Source: Acidobacteriota bacterium
GTDB lineage: Bacteria; Acidobacteriota; Vicinamibacteria; Vicinamibacterales; JAHECP01
Reading direction: 5' to 3'
Length of the DNA stretch: 35,427 bases
NCBI GenBank assembly: GCA_024641665.1
Contig: JAHECP010000043.1
Coordinates: 1-35,427, forward strand
In this document: piece by piece, positions 15,669-25,843 of the stretch
Position numbering within the stretch: the first letter of the stretch is position 1
Layout of the letters: each line of letters opens with the position of its first letter
Notes under the pieces: model-generated
Database searches by the model: none
What the model saw: only the letters and a program-made list of their open reading frames with translations
Told to the model about the DNA's origin: nothing
Program-made: the position numbers and the translations under genes

Positions 15669-16402
15669 GCTTTAGCCCGGCCCTGAGGGGCCTTAGCCCG
15701 GCGCGACAGAACACGGGCTTTACGCTGCTCCAACTCGCGCTGGCCCTGGCCGGTTTGCTGTTCCTGTCGCTCGCCGTGCCTGCGTGGGTGGCGGTGCGGG
15801 TGAACCAGGCGCGCGTCGCCCGGGCCGAGCGCGACGCGAGGGCCATTGCCGAGGGTGTTCGGCGGTTCGAGGAGGATAACGGCTTCCTGCCGGCCTGGGC
15901 CCACGCCAGCGGCGGCGGGCCGGGCGCGGCGTCGGAGCGAGTCGATCTGCTGGTCGGGCCCGGGGCGTTGCCGCGGGCGGCGTCGGAGGTTGAGGGCGAG
16001 TGGTTGAGCAGCCGAACACTGCCCCTCGAAGGGCAGCTCATCGAAAACTCGCCAGGATATGAGCTCTTCGGGACGACAAGCCAACGGGGGTGGCGGGGGG
16101 CGTATCTTGCCTCACCCGTGCCGACCGACCCCTGGGGCAACCGGTATCTGGTGAGCCTGGGATTCGAGCCGACCGACGACGCGTCGGCCGGTGGCGGGGG
16201 ACAGCACTTGTGGGTGCTGTCCGCGGGTCCGAACGGCATCATCGAGACGCCCTATCCCCCGCGCGGCACGAGGCCGGCTGGGGATGACCTCCTCGTGCCG
16301 GTACCCCCCTCCTTGACAGCTCACGACGCCGCGACGAGAATTGTCACGCCGGAGGGCAGAGGGGGATATTCTGCGCGATTTTGGGTTCTTTTCTGTAAGT
16401 GA
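15641..16402 (+). CDS. GspG-like pseudopilin with start codon supplied by the IS4 end
   Basis: 253 residues from ATG 15641, which lies inside the IS4 right end; the first nine residues, MNTEFPKGI, come from the element. A basic leader ARQNTG precedes FTLLQLALALAGLLFLSLAV, a prepilin-peptidase site and hydrophobic helix; position 5 is Gln rather than the usual Glu. The C-terminal half has T2SSG features: PTDPWGNRYLVS near residue 165 and LWVLSAGPNGIIETP near residue 190. Without the element, the frame runs unbroken to GTG 14121, one base after the previous stop. Pseudopilins form short periplasmic fibres; here it may serve polymer secretion. Confidence 0.75.
   Translation: MNTEFPKGISFSPALRGLSPARQNTGFTLLQLALALAGLLFLSLAVPAWVAVRVNQARVARAERDARAIAEGVRRFEEDNGFLPAWAHASGGGPGAASERVDLLVGPGALPRAASEVEGEWLSSRTLPLEGQLIENSPGYELFGTTSQRGWRGAYLASPVPTDPWGNRYLVSLGFEPTDDASAGGGGQHLWVLSAGPNGIIETPYPPRGTRPAGDDLLVPVPPSLTAHDAATRIVTPEGRGGYSARFWVLFCK
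15669..15678 (+). repeat. Right 10-bp target-site duplication of the IS4 element
   Basis: GCTTTAGCCC, identical to 14164-14173. The interrupted palindrome continues as CGG, and a second related unit CCTTAGCCCGGC follows at 15691-15702. Confidence 0.85.
16313..16341 (+). promoter_or_regulatory. Strong sigma70-like promoter upstream of the second phosphotransferase
   Basis: TTGACA (16313-16318, perfect), a 17-base spacer and GAGAAT (16336-16341, 4/6). It lies inside the 3' end of the pseudopilin frame and predicts a leader of about 155 bases before ATG 16505, containing the second copy of the 17-base repeat. It may drive the long sugar operon. Confidence 0.55.
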
Positions 16403-16416
16403 CGGGCACGGAGTGT
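16400..16416 (+). repeat. 17-base repeat TGACGGGCACGGAGTGT, copy 2
   Basis: Identical to 8767-8783; here it begins on the pseudopilin stop codon (TGA 16400-16402), within the predicted leader of the next transcript. Both copies lie 59-78 bases downstream of a predicted -10 box. Confidence 0.75.
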
Positions 16417-16504
16417 GTCTCAATTCGAGGCACTCATCGTGCACGTCTCGGATTAGCCTGGGTGCGGCTGCCGTGTGCGGCCGAGCCGCCAGGCCTTGAG
16501 ACTC

Positions 16505-18094
16505 ATGAGTCGAGTGGCTCTGATCGCGGGAACCGGTCCGCGCAACGCATCCGCGCAGCAAGCCGTCGAGGCGCTGGCAGGCGCATCGACGATGGGACCA
16601 GTGGTCCCGCGGCACTTCTTCTGGCTCATCGATCTCCTGTCGCTGACGACCGCGTTCTTTCTGGCCTATGCGCTCGCGCCGCGGCTGAAGGACGTCCTGC
16701 TGGACGGTGGGTCTCTGCTGCGTTCGTGGGTCGGCGTTCTCTCACCGGAGCCCGCGGGCGACCTGCGCCCGATAAGGGAAGTGGCCTGGGTGCTGGTGGT
16801 CATGTCGGCCGTGACGCTGCTCAGCGTTCAGGCCACGGGCGGCTACCGGCCGCTGTCCAGCCAGTCGCGCACACGCGTTGTCCTAAGCGCTGTCGTGTCG
16901 CCGCTGCTCGGCCTCAGTGCCGTGGGTCTCATCCTGTTCACATTGAGAAGTCCGAGTTGGAGCCGGCTGTTCGTGTATTTGCTCACGGCCTTCACCGCCG
17001 TCGAGCTGGCCAGTTATCGACTTGTTCTGCGCTGGTATCGAACGAAACGGGTGGCGTCCGGATTCTACGCACGCAACCTGCTGCTGATCGGTCCTACCGC
17101 CGCGCTCGAGTGGCTGGCCGACTACATCGACCGGCACACCACGCACGCCGAGTATCAGGTCGTAGGGTACTTGAGTCTCGCGGCAGACCAACCCCGGCCG
17201 GGTGCGGAGGGGTCCGATGGCCGCAACCTCGATCTCGCACATCTCGGTCAAGTTGACCAACTGGCTTCACTGCTGGTGCACCACCCAATCCACGAGGTCA
17301 TCGCCGTGGAGGGATCGGCCGGAGGCGCATGGCTACACGACGTCGTTGAGGCATGCGACTACTTCCGCGTGACCCTGCGCATCGTGCCGGAGGCGCTGCT
17401 GCTGGGCCAGCTACGTGATCTCAGTTACATCTTCTACGCGGATCCCCTCCGGCTGCCTCAAATCGTCCTTCGGCCGCGGCACCTCGATTCCGGCGCGCTG
17501 TTCGTCAAGCGAGTTATTGACATAGTAGTTTCCGCAACCCTTCTCGTTCTACTGTCGCCTCTTCTTCTCTTGATCGCCCTTGCGATCAAGCTCACTACGC
17601 CCAAACTACCCGTCTTCTATCCGTGGCGGGTCATCGGCTACAAAGGGCGTCCCTTCACCGGCTACAAGTTCACGACGATGGTGGCGGACGCGGACGACCG
17701 TAAGGGCGACTTGATGCACTTGAACGAGATGAACGGGCCCGTGTTCAAGATTACGCACGATCCACGGGTCACGCCGCTCGGTCGCTTCCTCCGGAAGTTC
17801 AGCCTCAACGAACTTCCCCAATTGTGGAGTGTCCTGAAGGGGGACATGAGCCTGGTGGGCCCGCGCCCGGCGGGTCCTCACGAACTGGCGCGGTACGAGT
17901 TGTGGCACAAGCGCAAGCTGTGTGTGCAGCCGGGAATCACGTGTCTCTGGCAAATTCGCGGCCGCAACAAGATCAGCAACTTCGATGATTGGGTGCGGAT
18001 GGACTTCGAGTACATCGATAATTGGTCACTCTGGCTGGACTGCCGGATTCTAATAAGAACTGCTTGGACCGTTGTGGGCGGCACAGGGTCCTGA
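16505..18094 (+). CDS. Undecaprenyl-phosphate glucose phosphotransferase-like protein (second copy)
   Basis: 529 residues from ATG 16505 (other in-frame starts at 16475 and 16591). Membrane segments lie near residues 35-60, 95-115, 130-150 and 155-175, a Rossmann-like domain starts near [16 protein letters not shown] (residue ~195), and a last helix near 345-365 precedes the catalytic domain: [17 protein letters not shown] near residue 385, [20 protein letters not shown] near 430 with GPRP, and [14 protein letters not shown] near 475. This pattern is WcaJ/EpsE-like, transferring hexose-1-phosphate to undecaprenyl phosphate. It is the second initiating transferase in the locus, which suggests either two polymers or replacement of one by the other. 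Confidence 0.92.
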   Translation: MSRVALIAGTGPRNASAQQAVEALAGASTMGPVVPRHFFWLIDLLSLTTAFFLAYALAPRLKDVLLDGGSLLRSWVGVLSPEPAGDLRPIREVAWVLVVMSAVTLLSVQATGGYRPLSSQSRTRVVLSAVVSPLLGLSAVGLILFTLRSPSWSRLFVYLLTAFTAVELASYRLVLRWYRTKRVASGFYARNLLLIGPTAALEWLADYIDRHTTHAEYQVVGYLSLAADQPRPGAEGSDGRNLDLAHLGQVDQLASLLVHHPIHEVIAVEGSAGGAWLHDVVEACDYFRVTLRIVPEALLLGQLRDLSYIFYADPLRLPQIVLRPRHLDSGALFVKRVIDIVVSATLLVLLSPLLLLIALAIKLTTPKLPVFYPWRVIGYKGRPFTGYKFTTMVADADDRKGDLMHLNEMNGPVFKITHDPRVTPLGRFLRKFSLNELPQLWSVLKGDMSLVGPRPAGPHELARYELWHKRKLCVQPGITCLWQIRGRNKISNFDDWVRMDFEYIDNWSLWLDCRILIRTAWTVVGGTGS

Positions 18095-19111
<1,017 letters not shown>

Positions 19112-19142
19112 GTGGAGTGTGGCGAAACTGAACGGAGAACAC

Positions 19143-20462
19143 TTGCCCATTGCTGACGCACTCAGAGAACAGATAGCAGCCCTGGTCCGCCGGTACTATC
19201 ACGAGAAATACTCGGCCCGGAGCTTTTACCCTGGTAGAGACCTGGTGCATTACGCAGGGCGGGTGTTCGACGCGGAAGAGTTGTGCAACCTTATAGATGC
19301 GAGTCTCGACTTCTTTCTGACCGCTAATCGCTATGCCGAGCGGTTCGAGGCCGAGTTCGCGGCCTACCTGGGTTTATCGAACGCGCTGCTCGTGAACTCG
19401 GGCTCATCCGCCAATCTGGTAGCGCTGACTTCGCTCACCTCTCACAAGCTTGGTGAACGGAGGCTGAAGCCGGGCGATGAGGTGGTGACGGTTGCTGCTG
19501 CTTTTCCGACGACGGTTGCGCCGATCGTCCAGAACAACTTGGTGCCAGTCTTTGTCGATGTGAACCTGGGGGACTATACCGCACTGCCGGAGCAGCTGTT
19601 CGAGGCGATTGGCCCCAAGACACGTGCGATCATGATGGCGCACACGCTAGGTGTTCCCTTCAATCTAGACGTCGTGATGGAATTGGTGCAGAAATACGAT
19701 CTCTGGCTCATCGAGGACAACTGCGACTCTCTGGGATCGCGGTATCGAGGTCAATTGACGGGCACCTTTGGGCACTTCTCAACGGTGTCATTCTACCCGG
19801 CGCACCACATCACCATGGGCGAAGGCGGGTGCGTGGTGACCAACGACGACATTTTGGGTCGCATCGCCGGGTCCATTCGCGACTGGGGACGCGACTGCTA
19901 CTGTGCTGGCGGAGAGAGCAACACCTGCGGAAAACGGTTCAGTCAGCAGTTTGGCGGGTTGCCGTACGGCTACGATCACAAGTACGTGTACAGCCACATC
20001 GGCTACAACTTGAAGGTGACCGACATGCAGGCGGCGGTCGGCTGCGCCCAATTGAACAAGCTGGACACGTTTATTGCCAGGCGACGAGCCAACTTCGACT
20101 GGCTGATGGAAATGCTTCGGCCGTACGAAGACAGGTTGTTACTGCCCCGGCCTGTGCCGAATTCGGAGCCAGCCTGGTTCGGGTTCGTCATCACGGTACG
20201 CGAGCGGGCCGGCTTTACCCGCAACGACCTTGCCAGGTTTTTGGAGGCCAACCGCGTCGAGACCCGCAATCTGTTCAGCGGGAACCTGCTCCGCCATCCG
20301 GCGTATGAGGCGATCCCGCACCGCGTCGTTCGGGACCTGGCGAACACCGACAGGGTGATGAACAACACCCTATTCGTCGGAGTGTACCCCGGACTCGATC
20401 AGGCACGACTGGATCACGTGGCCGAGGTCTTTGCGAGGTTCATGCGTGGTGACCGTGCATAG
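19143..20462 (+). CDS. rfbH: CDP-4-keto-6-deoxy-D-glucose 3-dehydrase (E1, RfbH/DdhC type)
   Basis: 439 residues from TTG 19143, chosen because GGAG lies 5 bases upstream and the N-terminus then aligns with known RfbH (…ALREQI); a GTG at 19119 would add eight residues. This PMP/Fe-S enzyme removes the C3 hydroxyl on the way to CDP-3,6-dideoxyhexoses. The lysine of ordinary aminotransferases is replaced by His in SFYPAHHITMGEGG (H221/H222). The [2Fe-2S] ligands are present as C194, C252, C254 and C262 (DCYCAGGESNTCGKRF), with the same spacing I recall for the Yersinia enzyme. KYVYSHIGYNLKVTDMQAA is strongly conserved. First gene of the CDP-sugar operon. Confidence 0.95.
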   Translation: MPIADALREQIAALVRRYYHEKYSARSFYPGRDLVHYAGRVFDAEELCNLIDASLDFFLTANRYAERFEAEFAAYLGLSNALLVNSGSSANLVALTSLTSHKLGERRLKPGDEVVTVAAAFPTTVAPIVQNNLVPVFVDVNLGDYTALPEQLFEAIGPKTRAIMMAHTLGVPFNLDVVMELVQKYDLWLIEDNCDSLGSRYRGQLTGTFGHFSTVSFYPAHHITMGEGGCVVTNDDILGRIAGSIRDWGRDCYCAGGESNTCGKRFSQQFGGLPYGYDHKYVYSHIGYNLKVTDMQAAVGCAQLNKLDTFIARRRANFDWLMEMLRPYEDRLLLPRPVPNSEPAWFGFVITVRERAGFTRNDLARFLEANRVETRNLFSGNLLRHPAYEAIPHRVVRDLANTDRVMNNTLFVGVYPGLDQARLDHVAEVFARFMRGDRA

Positions 20463-20497
20463 GCGGGAGGGCGGCGGAGACTCCGGACTGTGAACGA

Positions 20498-21235
20498 ATG
20501 GCGGTAACGTCGAAACTCGCCTGCTTGGTGGAGCAGATCGTGCGTCACGGCGAGCACGTCTACACCGTGATCCTCCGTCCGGAGCGTCAGGCGCCACGGT
20601 TTCGCCCAGGTCAGTTTCTGCACCTTGCGCTCGACCCGTACGACCCCAGCGGTTTCTGGCCGGAGTCGCGCGTCTTCTCGATCGCCAGCTCGCCGTCGCA
20701 GCGCGACCGCCTCCGCATCTCCTACTCGGTTCGCGGTCGCTTCACGGCGCGGATGGAAACCGATCTCGTCGAAGGGTGTACGGTCTGGGTCAAGATGCCT
20801 TATGGCGACTTCGTGGTCGACAGCCGGGCGGATGTCGTCCTGTTCGCCGGAGGCACCGGCATCACGGCGTTCGCGGCTTTCCTTGAGGGACTGACGCCGA
20901 CCGCGCGAGAGACAGTCACCCTGGTGTACGGCGCTCGAACCAGGAGCCTGCTGATCTATCGTGATCTCGTCCGGCGTTGTGCCCGCAGCCTGCCGTCGTT
21001 GGATGTGTCCTATTTTATCGAGCAGAGCACCGACACGAACCCGACGGCGTGGGGCATTCACGAATCTGAGAGCATAGGCAGAGTATCTGTGGCTGCCATG
21101 TGGCCGAGAATACGTCGCCCGCAGGAAGCGACTTACTACATCTCCGGGCCGCCCGCCATGCTGCAGACGGTGTCCGGCGAGCTGCGCGTCCACGGTATAC
21201 GATCAGACGCGATCAAGACTGACGCATGGGAATAG
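20498..21235 (+). CDS. E3-like FAD/NAD(P)H reductase lacking the ferredoxin domain
   Basis: 245 residues from ATG 20498. A ferredoxin-NADP reductase module: FAD-binding RVFSIASSP near residue 60 (RxYS variant), [11 protein letters not shown] near residue 118 for the nicotinamide nucleotide, [10 protein letters not shown] near residue 210 and a final DAWE. E3 proteins (AscD, DdhD/RfbI) pass electrons from NADH through FAD and a plant-type [2Fe-2S] cluster to E1, and are usually ~330 residues with that cluster in an extra N-terminal domain. Here no such domain and no cysteine cluster is present, so a separate carrier would be needed or the direct transfer differs. It lies between E1 and the dehydratase. 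Confidence 0.82.
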   Translation: MAVTSKLACLVEQIVRHGEHVYTVILRPERQAPRFRPGQFLHLALDPYDPSGFWPESRVFSIASSPSQRDRLRISYSVRGRFTARMETDLVEGCTVWVKMPYGDFVVDSRADVVLFAGGTGITAFAAFLEGLTPTARETVTLVYGARTRSLLIYRDLVRRCARSLPSLDVSYFIEQSTDTNPTAWGIHESESIGRVSVAAMWPRIRRPQEATYYISGPPAMLQTVSGELRVHGIRSDAIKTDAWE

Positions 21236-21246
21236 GGAACTCTTCA

Positions 21247-22260
21247 ATGGCATCTCCTTCATTCTGGCAGGATCGACCCGTCTTCATTACCGGGGCGACA
21301 GGCCTCGTGGGAGGCTGGCTGGTACGGCGGCTGCTTGCCCAGAAGGCGGATGTTGTGTGCCTGGTCCGCGACTGGGTTCCTCAGTCCGAGCTCGTCGCCG
21401 CGCGCTTGGTCGATCAGGTGAGAGTGGTGCGCGGCGATGTGCGGGACCAGGAGACCGTCGAGCGTGCGCTGGGCGAGTACGAAATTGCGACGGTCTTCCA
21501 TCTGGCGGCGCAGACGACGGTCGGAGTCGCGAATCGCAATCCTGTATCGACACTGGACGTCAATATTCGCGGAACATGGGTTCTCCTTGAGGCGTGCCGT
21601 CGTAGCCCGACCGTGGGCCAAATCGTCATGGCTTCATCCGACAAGGCATATGGCGACCAGGATGTGCTCCCGTACACGGAAACGGCGCCACTCCAAGGGC
21701 GGCATCCTTATGACGTCAGCAAGTCCTGCGCTGACCTGCTGGCGCAGATGTACGCGACGACCTATCAACTGCCTGTGTGTGTCACTCGCTGCGGTAACTT
21801 CTACGGCGGTGGAGATCTGAACTGGAACAGAATCGTGCCCGGCACCATACGGTCGGTTCTGCGTGGCGAGCGACCGGTCGTTCGTTCCGACGGCAGCTTG
21901 GTTCGCGACTATTTCTACGTGGAAGATGGTGCAGTTGCGTACATGCTGTTGGCCGAGCAATTGGCAGCTCGACCCGATCTGCGCGGTGAGGCGTTCAATT
22001 TTTCCAACGAGTCTCAGATCTCAGTTCTCGAACTGGCCAAGAGGATAATTGCCGTCATGCACTCGAATCTCGAGCCGGACGTGCGCAATGAGGCTTCGAA
22101 CGAGATCCGGGTTCAGTATCTCGACGCCAGCAAAGCGAAGAATCTACTGGGTTGGTCTCCATCGTTCACCCTGGACGCCGGCCTGCAGTCGACCCTGCGT
22201 TGGTACGACCGGTATTTTTCCACGACCAGCGAGCAAGGATCGGAGCGGACGAATGCGTGA
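21247..22260 (+). CDS. rfbG: CDP-glucose 4,6-dehydratase-like protein
   Basis: 337 residues from ATG 21247, preceded by GGGAAC; an ATG at 21226 overlaps the previous stop and adds seven residues. The start [20 protein letters not shown] resembles RfbG/DdhB, and [12 protein letters not shown] binds NAD. Further landmarks: HLAAQTTV near residue 84, [10 protein letters not shown] near residue 130, the YDVSK catalytic pair near residue 155 and [16 protein letters not shown] near residue 180, typical for CDP-glucose dehydratases. It makes CDP-4-keto-6-deoxyglucose, the substrate of RfbH. Its end overlaps the next gene by 8 bases. Confidence 0.88.
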   Translation: MASPSFWQDRPVFITGATGLVGGWLVRRLLAQKADVVCLVRDWVPQSELVAARLVDQVRVVRGDVRDQETVERALGEYEIATVFHLAAQTTVGVANRNPVSTLDVNIRGTWVLLEACRRSPTVGQIVMASSDKAYGDQDVLPYTETAPLQGRHPYDVSKSCADLLAQMYATTYQLPVCVTRCGNFYGGGDLNWNRIVPGTIRSVLRGERPVVRSDGSLVRDYFYVEDGAVAYMLLAEQLAARPDLRGEAFNFSNESQISVLELAKRIIAVMHSNLEPDVRNEASNEIRVQYLDASKAKNLLGWSPSFTLDAGLQSTLRWYDRYFSTTSEQGSERTNA

Positions 22261-23035
22261 CCCGAACATCCCTGTCGTGATTCTGTGTGGGGGATTGGGG
22301 ACGCGCTTGCGGGAAGAGACCGAGTTCAGGCCGAAGCCGATGATCGAGGTCGGCGGACGGCCTGTTCTCTGGCACATCATGAAGATTTACGCGCATTACG
22401 GCTTTCGCCGATTCATTCTGTGCCTGGGCTACAAAGGGGGTGTGATCAAAGACTACTTCCTGAATTACGAGGCAATGAGCAATGACTTCACCGTGCACCT
22501 GGGGCGGCAGAACTGCGTGACGTACCAGAGCAACCACGCCGAGCAGGACTTCCAGATTACCCTGGTGGACACGGGTTTGCGTTCGATGACCGGCGGCCGG
22601 GTCAAGAGGATCGAGCCGTTCGTCGACACGGACACCTTCATGGTTACCTACGGGGATGGGCTCGCCGATCTCGACATCGGCGAGCTCGTCGACTACCACA
22701 ACTCGCACGGCGCCCTCGCGACGTTGACCGCGTCGCGCCCTCCGTCCAGGTACGGCATCCTCGACCTGTCTGCCGACGGTCAGGTCCTCCGTTTCGCGGA
22801 AAAGGTGCAGACTGAATGGATCAACGGAGGGTTCTTCGTGTTCAACTGCGCTGTGTTCGATTACCTTGACAAGGACTGCGTCCTCGAGGAGGGGCCGCTG
22901 CAGCGGCTGGCAGCCTGCGGGCAATTGAAGGCTTTCCGTCACGAGGGGTTCTGGATTGGCATGGACACCTACCGGGAGTACGAGATGTTGAACCAATTGT
23001 GGGATTCAGGCTCCCCCCCCTGGAAGGTGTGGTAA
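22253..23035 (+). CDS. rfbF: Glucose-1-phosphate cytidylyltransferase
   Basis: 260 residues from ATG 22253, with CGGAG upstream and overlap with the rfbG stop; upstream codons in the frame lie within rfbG. It joins CTP and glucose-1-phosphate to CDP-glucose, the first committed step. The nucleotidyltransferase signature [20 protein letters not shown] is at residues 11-30, followed by [30 protein letters not shown] with the metal-binding Asp near residue 140, and NGGFFVFNC near residue 190. Length matches the family. Confidence 0.95.
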   Translation: MRDPNIPVVILCGGLGTRLREETEFRPKPMIEVGGRPVLWHIMKIYAHYGFRRFILCLGYKGGVIKDYFLNYEAMSNDFTVHLGRQNCVTYQSNHAEQDFQITLVDTGLRSMTGGRVKRIEPFVDTDTFMVTYGDGLADLDIGELVDYHNSHGALATLTASRPPSRYGILDLSADGQVLRFAEKVQTEWINGGFFVFNCAVFDYLDKDCVLEEGPLQRLAACGQLKAFRHEGFWIGMDTYREYEMLNQLWDSGSPPWKVW

Positions 23036-23042
23036 CGCGGCG

Positions 23043-24119
23043 ATGAGGCATCCATTAGTGGAGCAGGATCTTGCTCAGGTCGTACAGGCTGTGGGCTTCA
23101 GCTTGGATCGACTGCGCGGCAAGTGCCTTCTTATCACCGGCGGTACCGGATTCATCGGTACGTGGCTGCTGGAGACCGTGAGCTGGCTCAACGATCAGCG
23201 GAACCTCGCCGTCAGGGTCTACGTGCCGACCAGGTCTCCGGAACAATTCATCCGCCGGGCAACACACCTGGCCCGGCCCGACATCGTCCTGCTGCGCGGC
23301 GACGTTCGCTCCTTCAATTACCCGGACGAATCGTGTGACTTTATCATTCACGCCGCTGCGCCGGGAGACCCGCGGGTTTGGCTGCGCAATCCTCGGGAAG
23401 TCGCCGAGACGATTGTGGACGGAACCCGACACGTCCTGGACCTGGCAGTCCGCAAGCAAGTGGAGAGCTTCCTGTTCGTCAGCTCGGGGGCAGTGTACGG
23501 GACGCAGCCGCCGGACCTGGCGCGGATTCCTGAGGGCTACGCAGGCGGGCCGGAGATCGGGACCCATCGGTCGGCGTACGGAGAGGCGAAGCGATACGCG
23601 GAGACGTTGTGCGCGATCTATCTCGAGGACCGTCGTGTGCCAATTCGAGTCGCCCGTCCCTTCACCTTCGCGGGGCCGTATCAGGAAGTCGAGGGAGCGT
23701 TTGCGGTCACCGAATTCATCCGCTGCTGCCTGCGACGCGAGCCGATTCGAATCAAGGGAGACGGAACGGCTGTTCGGACCTACTGCTACGCGGCCGACCT
23801 CGCGGCAGCACTGTGGAAGATACTGCTGGCGTCAGAAGCCGGCAGGGTCTTCAACGTGGGCTCGGAGTTCGAGATCTGCGTAGCCGACCTGGCCCACCGC
23901 GTTTCGGTCTTGGGCGATTCGCCGGTGCCGACCGTCGTTGAGGGAGCGCGCGTGCCCGGGCGATTGCCGTCCCGCTACGTGCCCGACACCAGCCGCCTGC
24001 GGTATCAGTTGGACTTTGAATTGCGATACGAGCTACCCGAGGTACTCGAACGCACTATCCGCTGGACGCGGAGCATGCTCGAGGCGAATGCCGGCCGCGC
24101 CGGCGTGATGGAGCCCTGA
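23043..24119 (+). CDS. NAD(P)-dependent SDR epimerase/reductase, candidate YerF-like or CDP-sugar C4 enzyme
   Basis: 358 residues from ATG 23043, 7 bases after rfbF. LLITGGTGFIGTWLLE near residue 29 binds the nucleotide, FLFVSSGAVYG near residue 145 supplies the Ser and YGEAKRYAE near residue 178 the Tyr/Lys pair of an extended SDR. The C-terminus YELPEVLERTIRW is typical of sugar-nucleotide epimerases. In CDP-sugar pathways this position is filled by a C4 reductase/epimerase; next to a YerE-like enzyme it could instead reduce the branched ketone as YerF does. The function inference is contextual. The stop overlaps the next start (TGATG). Confidence 0.75.
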   Translation: MRHPLVEQDLAQVVQAVGFSLDRLRGKCLLITGGTGFIGTWLLETVSWLNDQRNLAVRVYVPTRSPEQFIRRATHLARPDIVLLRGDVRSFNYPDESCDFIIHAAAPGDPRVWLRNPREVAETIVDGTRHVLDLAVRKQVESFLFVSSGAVYGTQPPDLARIPEGYAGGPEIGTHRSAYGEAKRYAETLCAIYLEDRRVPIRVARPFTFAGPYQEVEGAFAVTEFIRCCLRREPIRIKGDGTAVRTYCYAADLAAALWKILLASEAGRVFNVGSEFEICVADLAHRVSVLGDSPVPTVVEGARVPGRLPSRYVPDTSRLRYQLDFELRYELPEVLERTIRWTRSMLEANAGRAGVMEP

Positions 24120-25843
24120 TGAAAGCGTCGGACTTCATAGTCGACTACCTGGCGTCGCGAGGCGTCTCGCATGTCTTTGAGGTCATAGGTGGGATGATTA
24201 CCCACCTTATGGACTCGTTCTCGAGAGCGGGACGTCCACGGGTGGTTTCCGTCCATCACGAACAGGCCGCGGCGTTCGCAGCCGAAGGCATGGCCCGCAT
24301 GACGGGAATCCCTGGCGTCGCGCTGGCGACAAGTGGGCCGGGCGCGACCAATCTCCTGACGGGGATCGGGAGCTGCTACTTCGACTCGACTCCGGCCGTA
24401 TTCATCACCGGGCAGGTGAATCGAAGCGAGCAGAAGCGCGATCGACCGATCCGACAACTGGGATTCCAGGAGACGGACATCGTCTCGATTGCCGCTCCGA
24501 TTACGAAGGCGGCCTGGCTGGTCGATCGCGCCGAAGACATCCCGGAGCTCCTGGCACGGGCGTTTGCTCTCGCCCTGTCCGGGCGACCGGGCCCGGTGCT
24601 CCTGGACATCCCGATGGACGTGCAGCGACTCGACGTAGCGGGGACCACCGTTCCCCCGCACCCTGACGGACTTGACGCCCCCGGCACACGTACGCAGGCA
24701 GTCGAAGAACTGCTCGATGCGGCACGTCGATCGGAGCGCCCGCTCATACTCGCTGGCGGCGGCATCCGGTCGGCCCAGGCCAGCGATCTGTTCAGGCAGT
24801 TCGTGGAGCGCGTCCGGTTCCCGGTTGTCAGTTCCCTCATGGGAATCGACGTGCTTCCTTACGAGCATCCGTTGCGAGTGGGCATGATCGGTTCCTACGG
24901 GAATCGCTGGGCCAATCTCGCAATCGGTCGCTGCGATTTCCTGCTCGTGATCGGCAGCCGCTTGGACGTCCGTCAGACGGGTTCCGAGACGGCAGCGTTC
25001 AAGCGCGACCGCGTCATTTATCACGTGGATTGCGAAGCGGGCGAAATGAACAACCGGGTGGTCGGGTGTCGCACCTTGCTGTCGCACCTGCGCCCTTTCC
25101 TGCAGGAGGCGATTCGCTCGACGGGCCCGGAGCCGCTTCCCGAGCCGTCCGCTTGGCTGGCCGAGATCGACGATCTCCGGCGCGCATGGCCCGACACGAA
25201 GGAACTATCGGACGTGCCCGGCATTAACCCGAACGAGCTGATGCACCAGATCTCGAAGATCTCCGACCGGGCCGTCGCCTATGTGGCCGACGTCGGCCAA
25301 CACCAAATGTGGGCGGCACAGTCGCTCGAGCTTCGCGCCGATCAGCGGTTCCTCACGTCAGGTGGAATGGGCGCGATGGGGTTCGGCTTGCCGGCGGCCG
25401 TGGGCACGGCCGTCGCCAGTCCGGGCCGGCCTGTGGTGTTGATTGCGGGCGACGGCGGGTTCCAGTTCAATCTCCAAGAGCTTCAAACCGTTGTCCGGAA
25501 TCGGCTGCCGCTCAAGATGATCGTTCTCAACAACCGATGCTACGGCATGGTTCGGCAGTTCCAGCAGAGCTATTTCCACGAACGGTATCAATCGACGTAC
25601 TGGGGCTATTCCACGCCGGACTTCTGCCGGGTCGCGCAGGGCTACGGCATCGACGCGTGCGCGATCGGCAAACCGGAGGAAGTTCAACGCGGCCTCGATC
25701 AAATGTGGAACGATCCATCGGCTCCGTTTCTTGCGGAGGTCGCGATCGATACCTTCGCGAACGCATATCCGAAGATCGCTTTCGGTCTTCCCATGACAGA
25801 GATGGAGCCGTTTGCCAAGCCCTTGGAAATGGAAGGTACCTAG
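24119..25843 (+). CDS. ThDP-dependent acetolactate-synthase-like enzyme, candidate YerE
   Basis: 574 residues from ATG 24119 (TGATG overlap). Catalytic Glu E48 in SVHHEQAAAFAAEG, central FAD-type domain, and the ThDP/Mg motif GDGGFQF at 444 with NN at 471-472 (GDG-x24-NN). Acetolactate synthase fold, but no small subunit, ilvC or other branched-chain genes are nearby; it is coupled to CDP-3,6-dideoxysugar genes. YerE of Yersinia O:VI, an ALS-like flavoenzyme, adds a two-carbon unit from pyruvate to CDP-3,6-dideoxy-4-keto-D-glucose. I infer the same role. The TAG stop (25841-25843) lies in the CTAG duplicated by the adjacent IS1380 element. Confidence 0.85.
   Translation: MKASDFIVDYLASRGVSHVFEVIGGMITHLMDSFSRAGRPRVVSVHHEQAAAFAAEGMARMTGIPGVALATSGPGATNLLTGIGSCYFDSTPAVFITGQVNRSEQKRDRPIRQLGFQETDIVSIAAPITKAAWLVDRAEDIPELLARAFALALSGRPGPVLLDIPMDVQRLDVAGTTVPPHPDGLDAPGTRTQAVEELLDAARRSERPLILAGGGIRSAQASDLFRQFVERVRFPVVSSLMGIDVLPYEHPLRVGMIGSYGNRWANLAIGRCDFLLVIGSRLDVRQTGSETAAFKRDRVIYHVDCEAGEMNNRVVGCRTLLSHLRPFLQEAIRSTGPEPLPEPSAWLAEIDDLRRAWPDTKELSDVPGINPNELMHQISKISDRAVAYVADVGQHQMWAAQSLELRADQRFLTSGGMGAMGFGLPAAVGTAVASPGRPVVLIAGDGGFQFNLQELQTVVRNRLPLKMIVLNNRCYGMVRQFQQSYFHERYQSTYWGYSTPDFCRVAQGYGIDACAIGKPEEVQRGLDQMWNDPSAPFLAEVAIDTFANAYPKIAFGLPMTEMEPFAKPLEMEGT

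Noticed and set aside
24119-25843. Reading the ThDP enzyme as biosynthetic acetolactate synthase (ilvB)
   Set aside because: No small subunit, ilvC or leu genes nearby, and it is translationally coupled to CDP-sugar genes.
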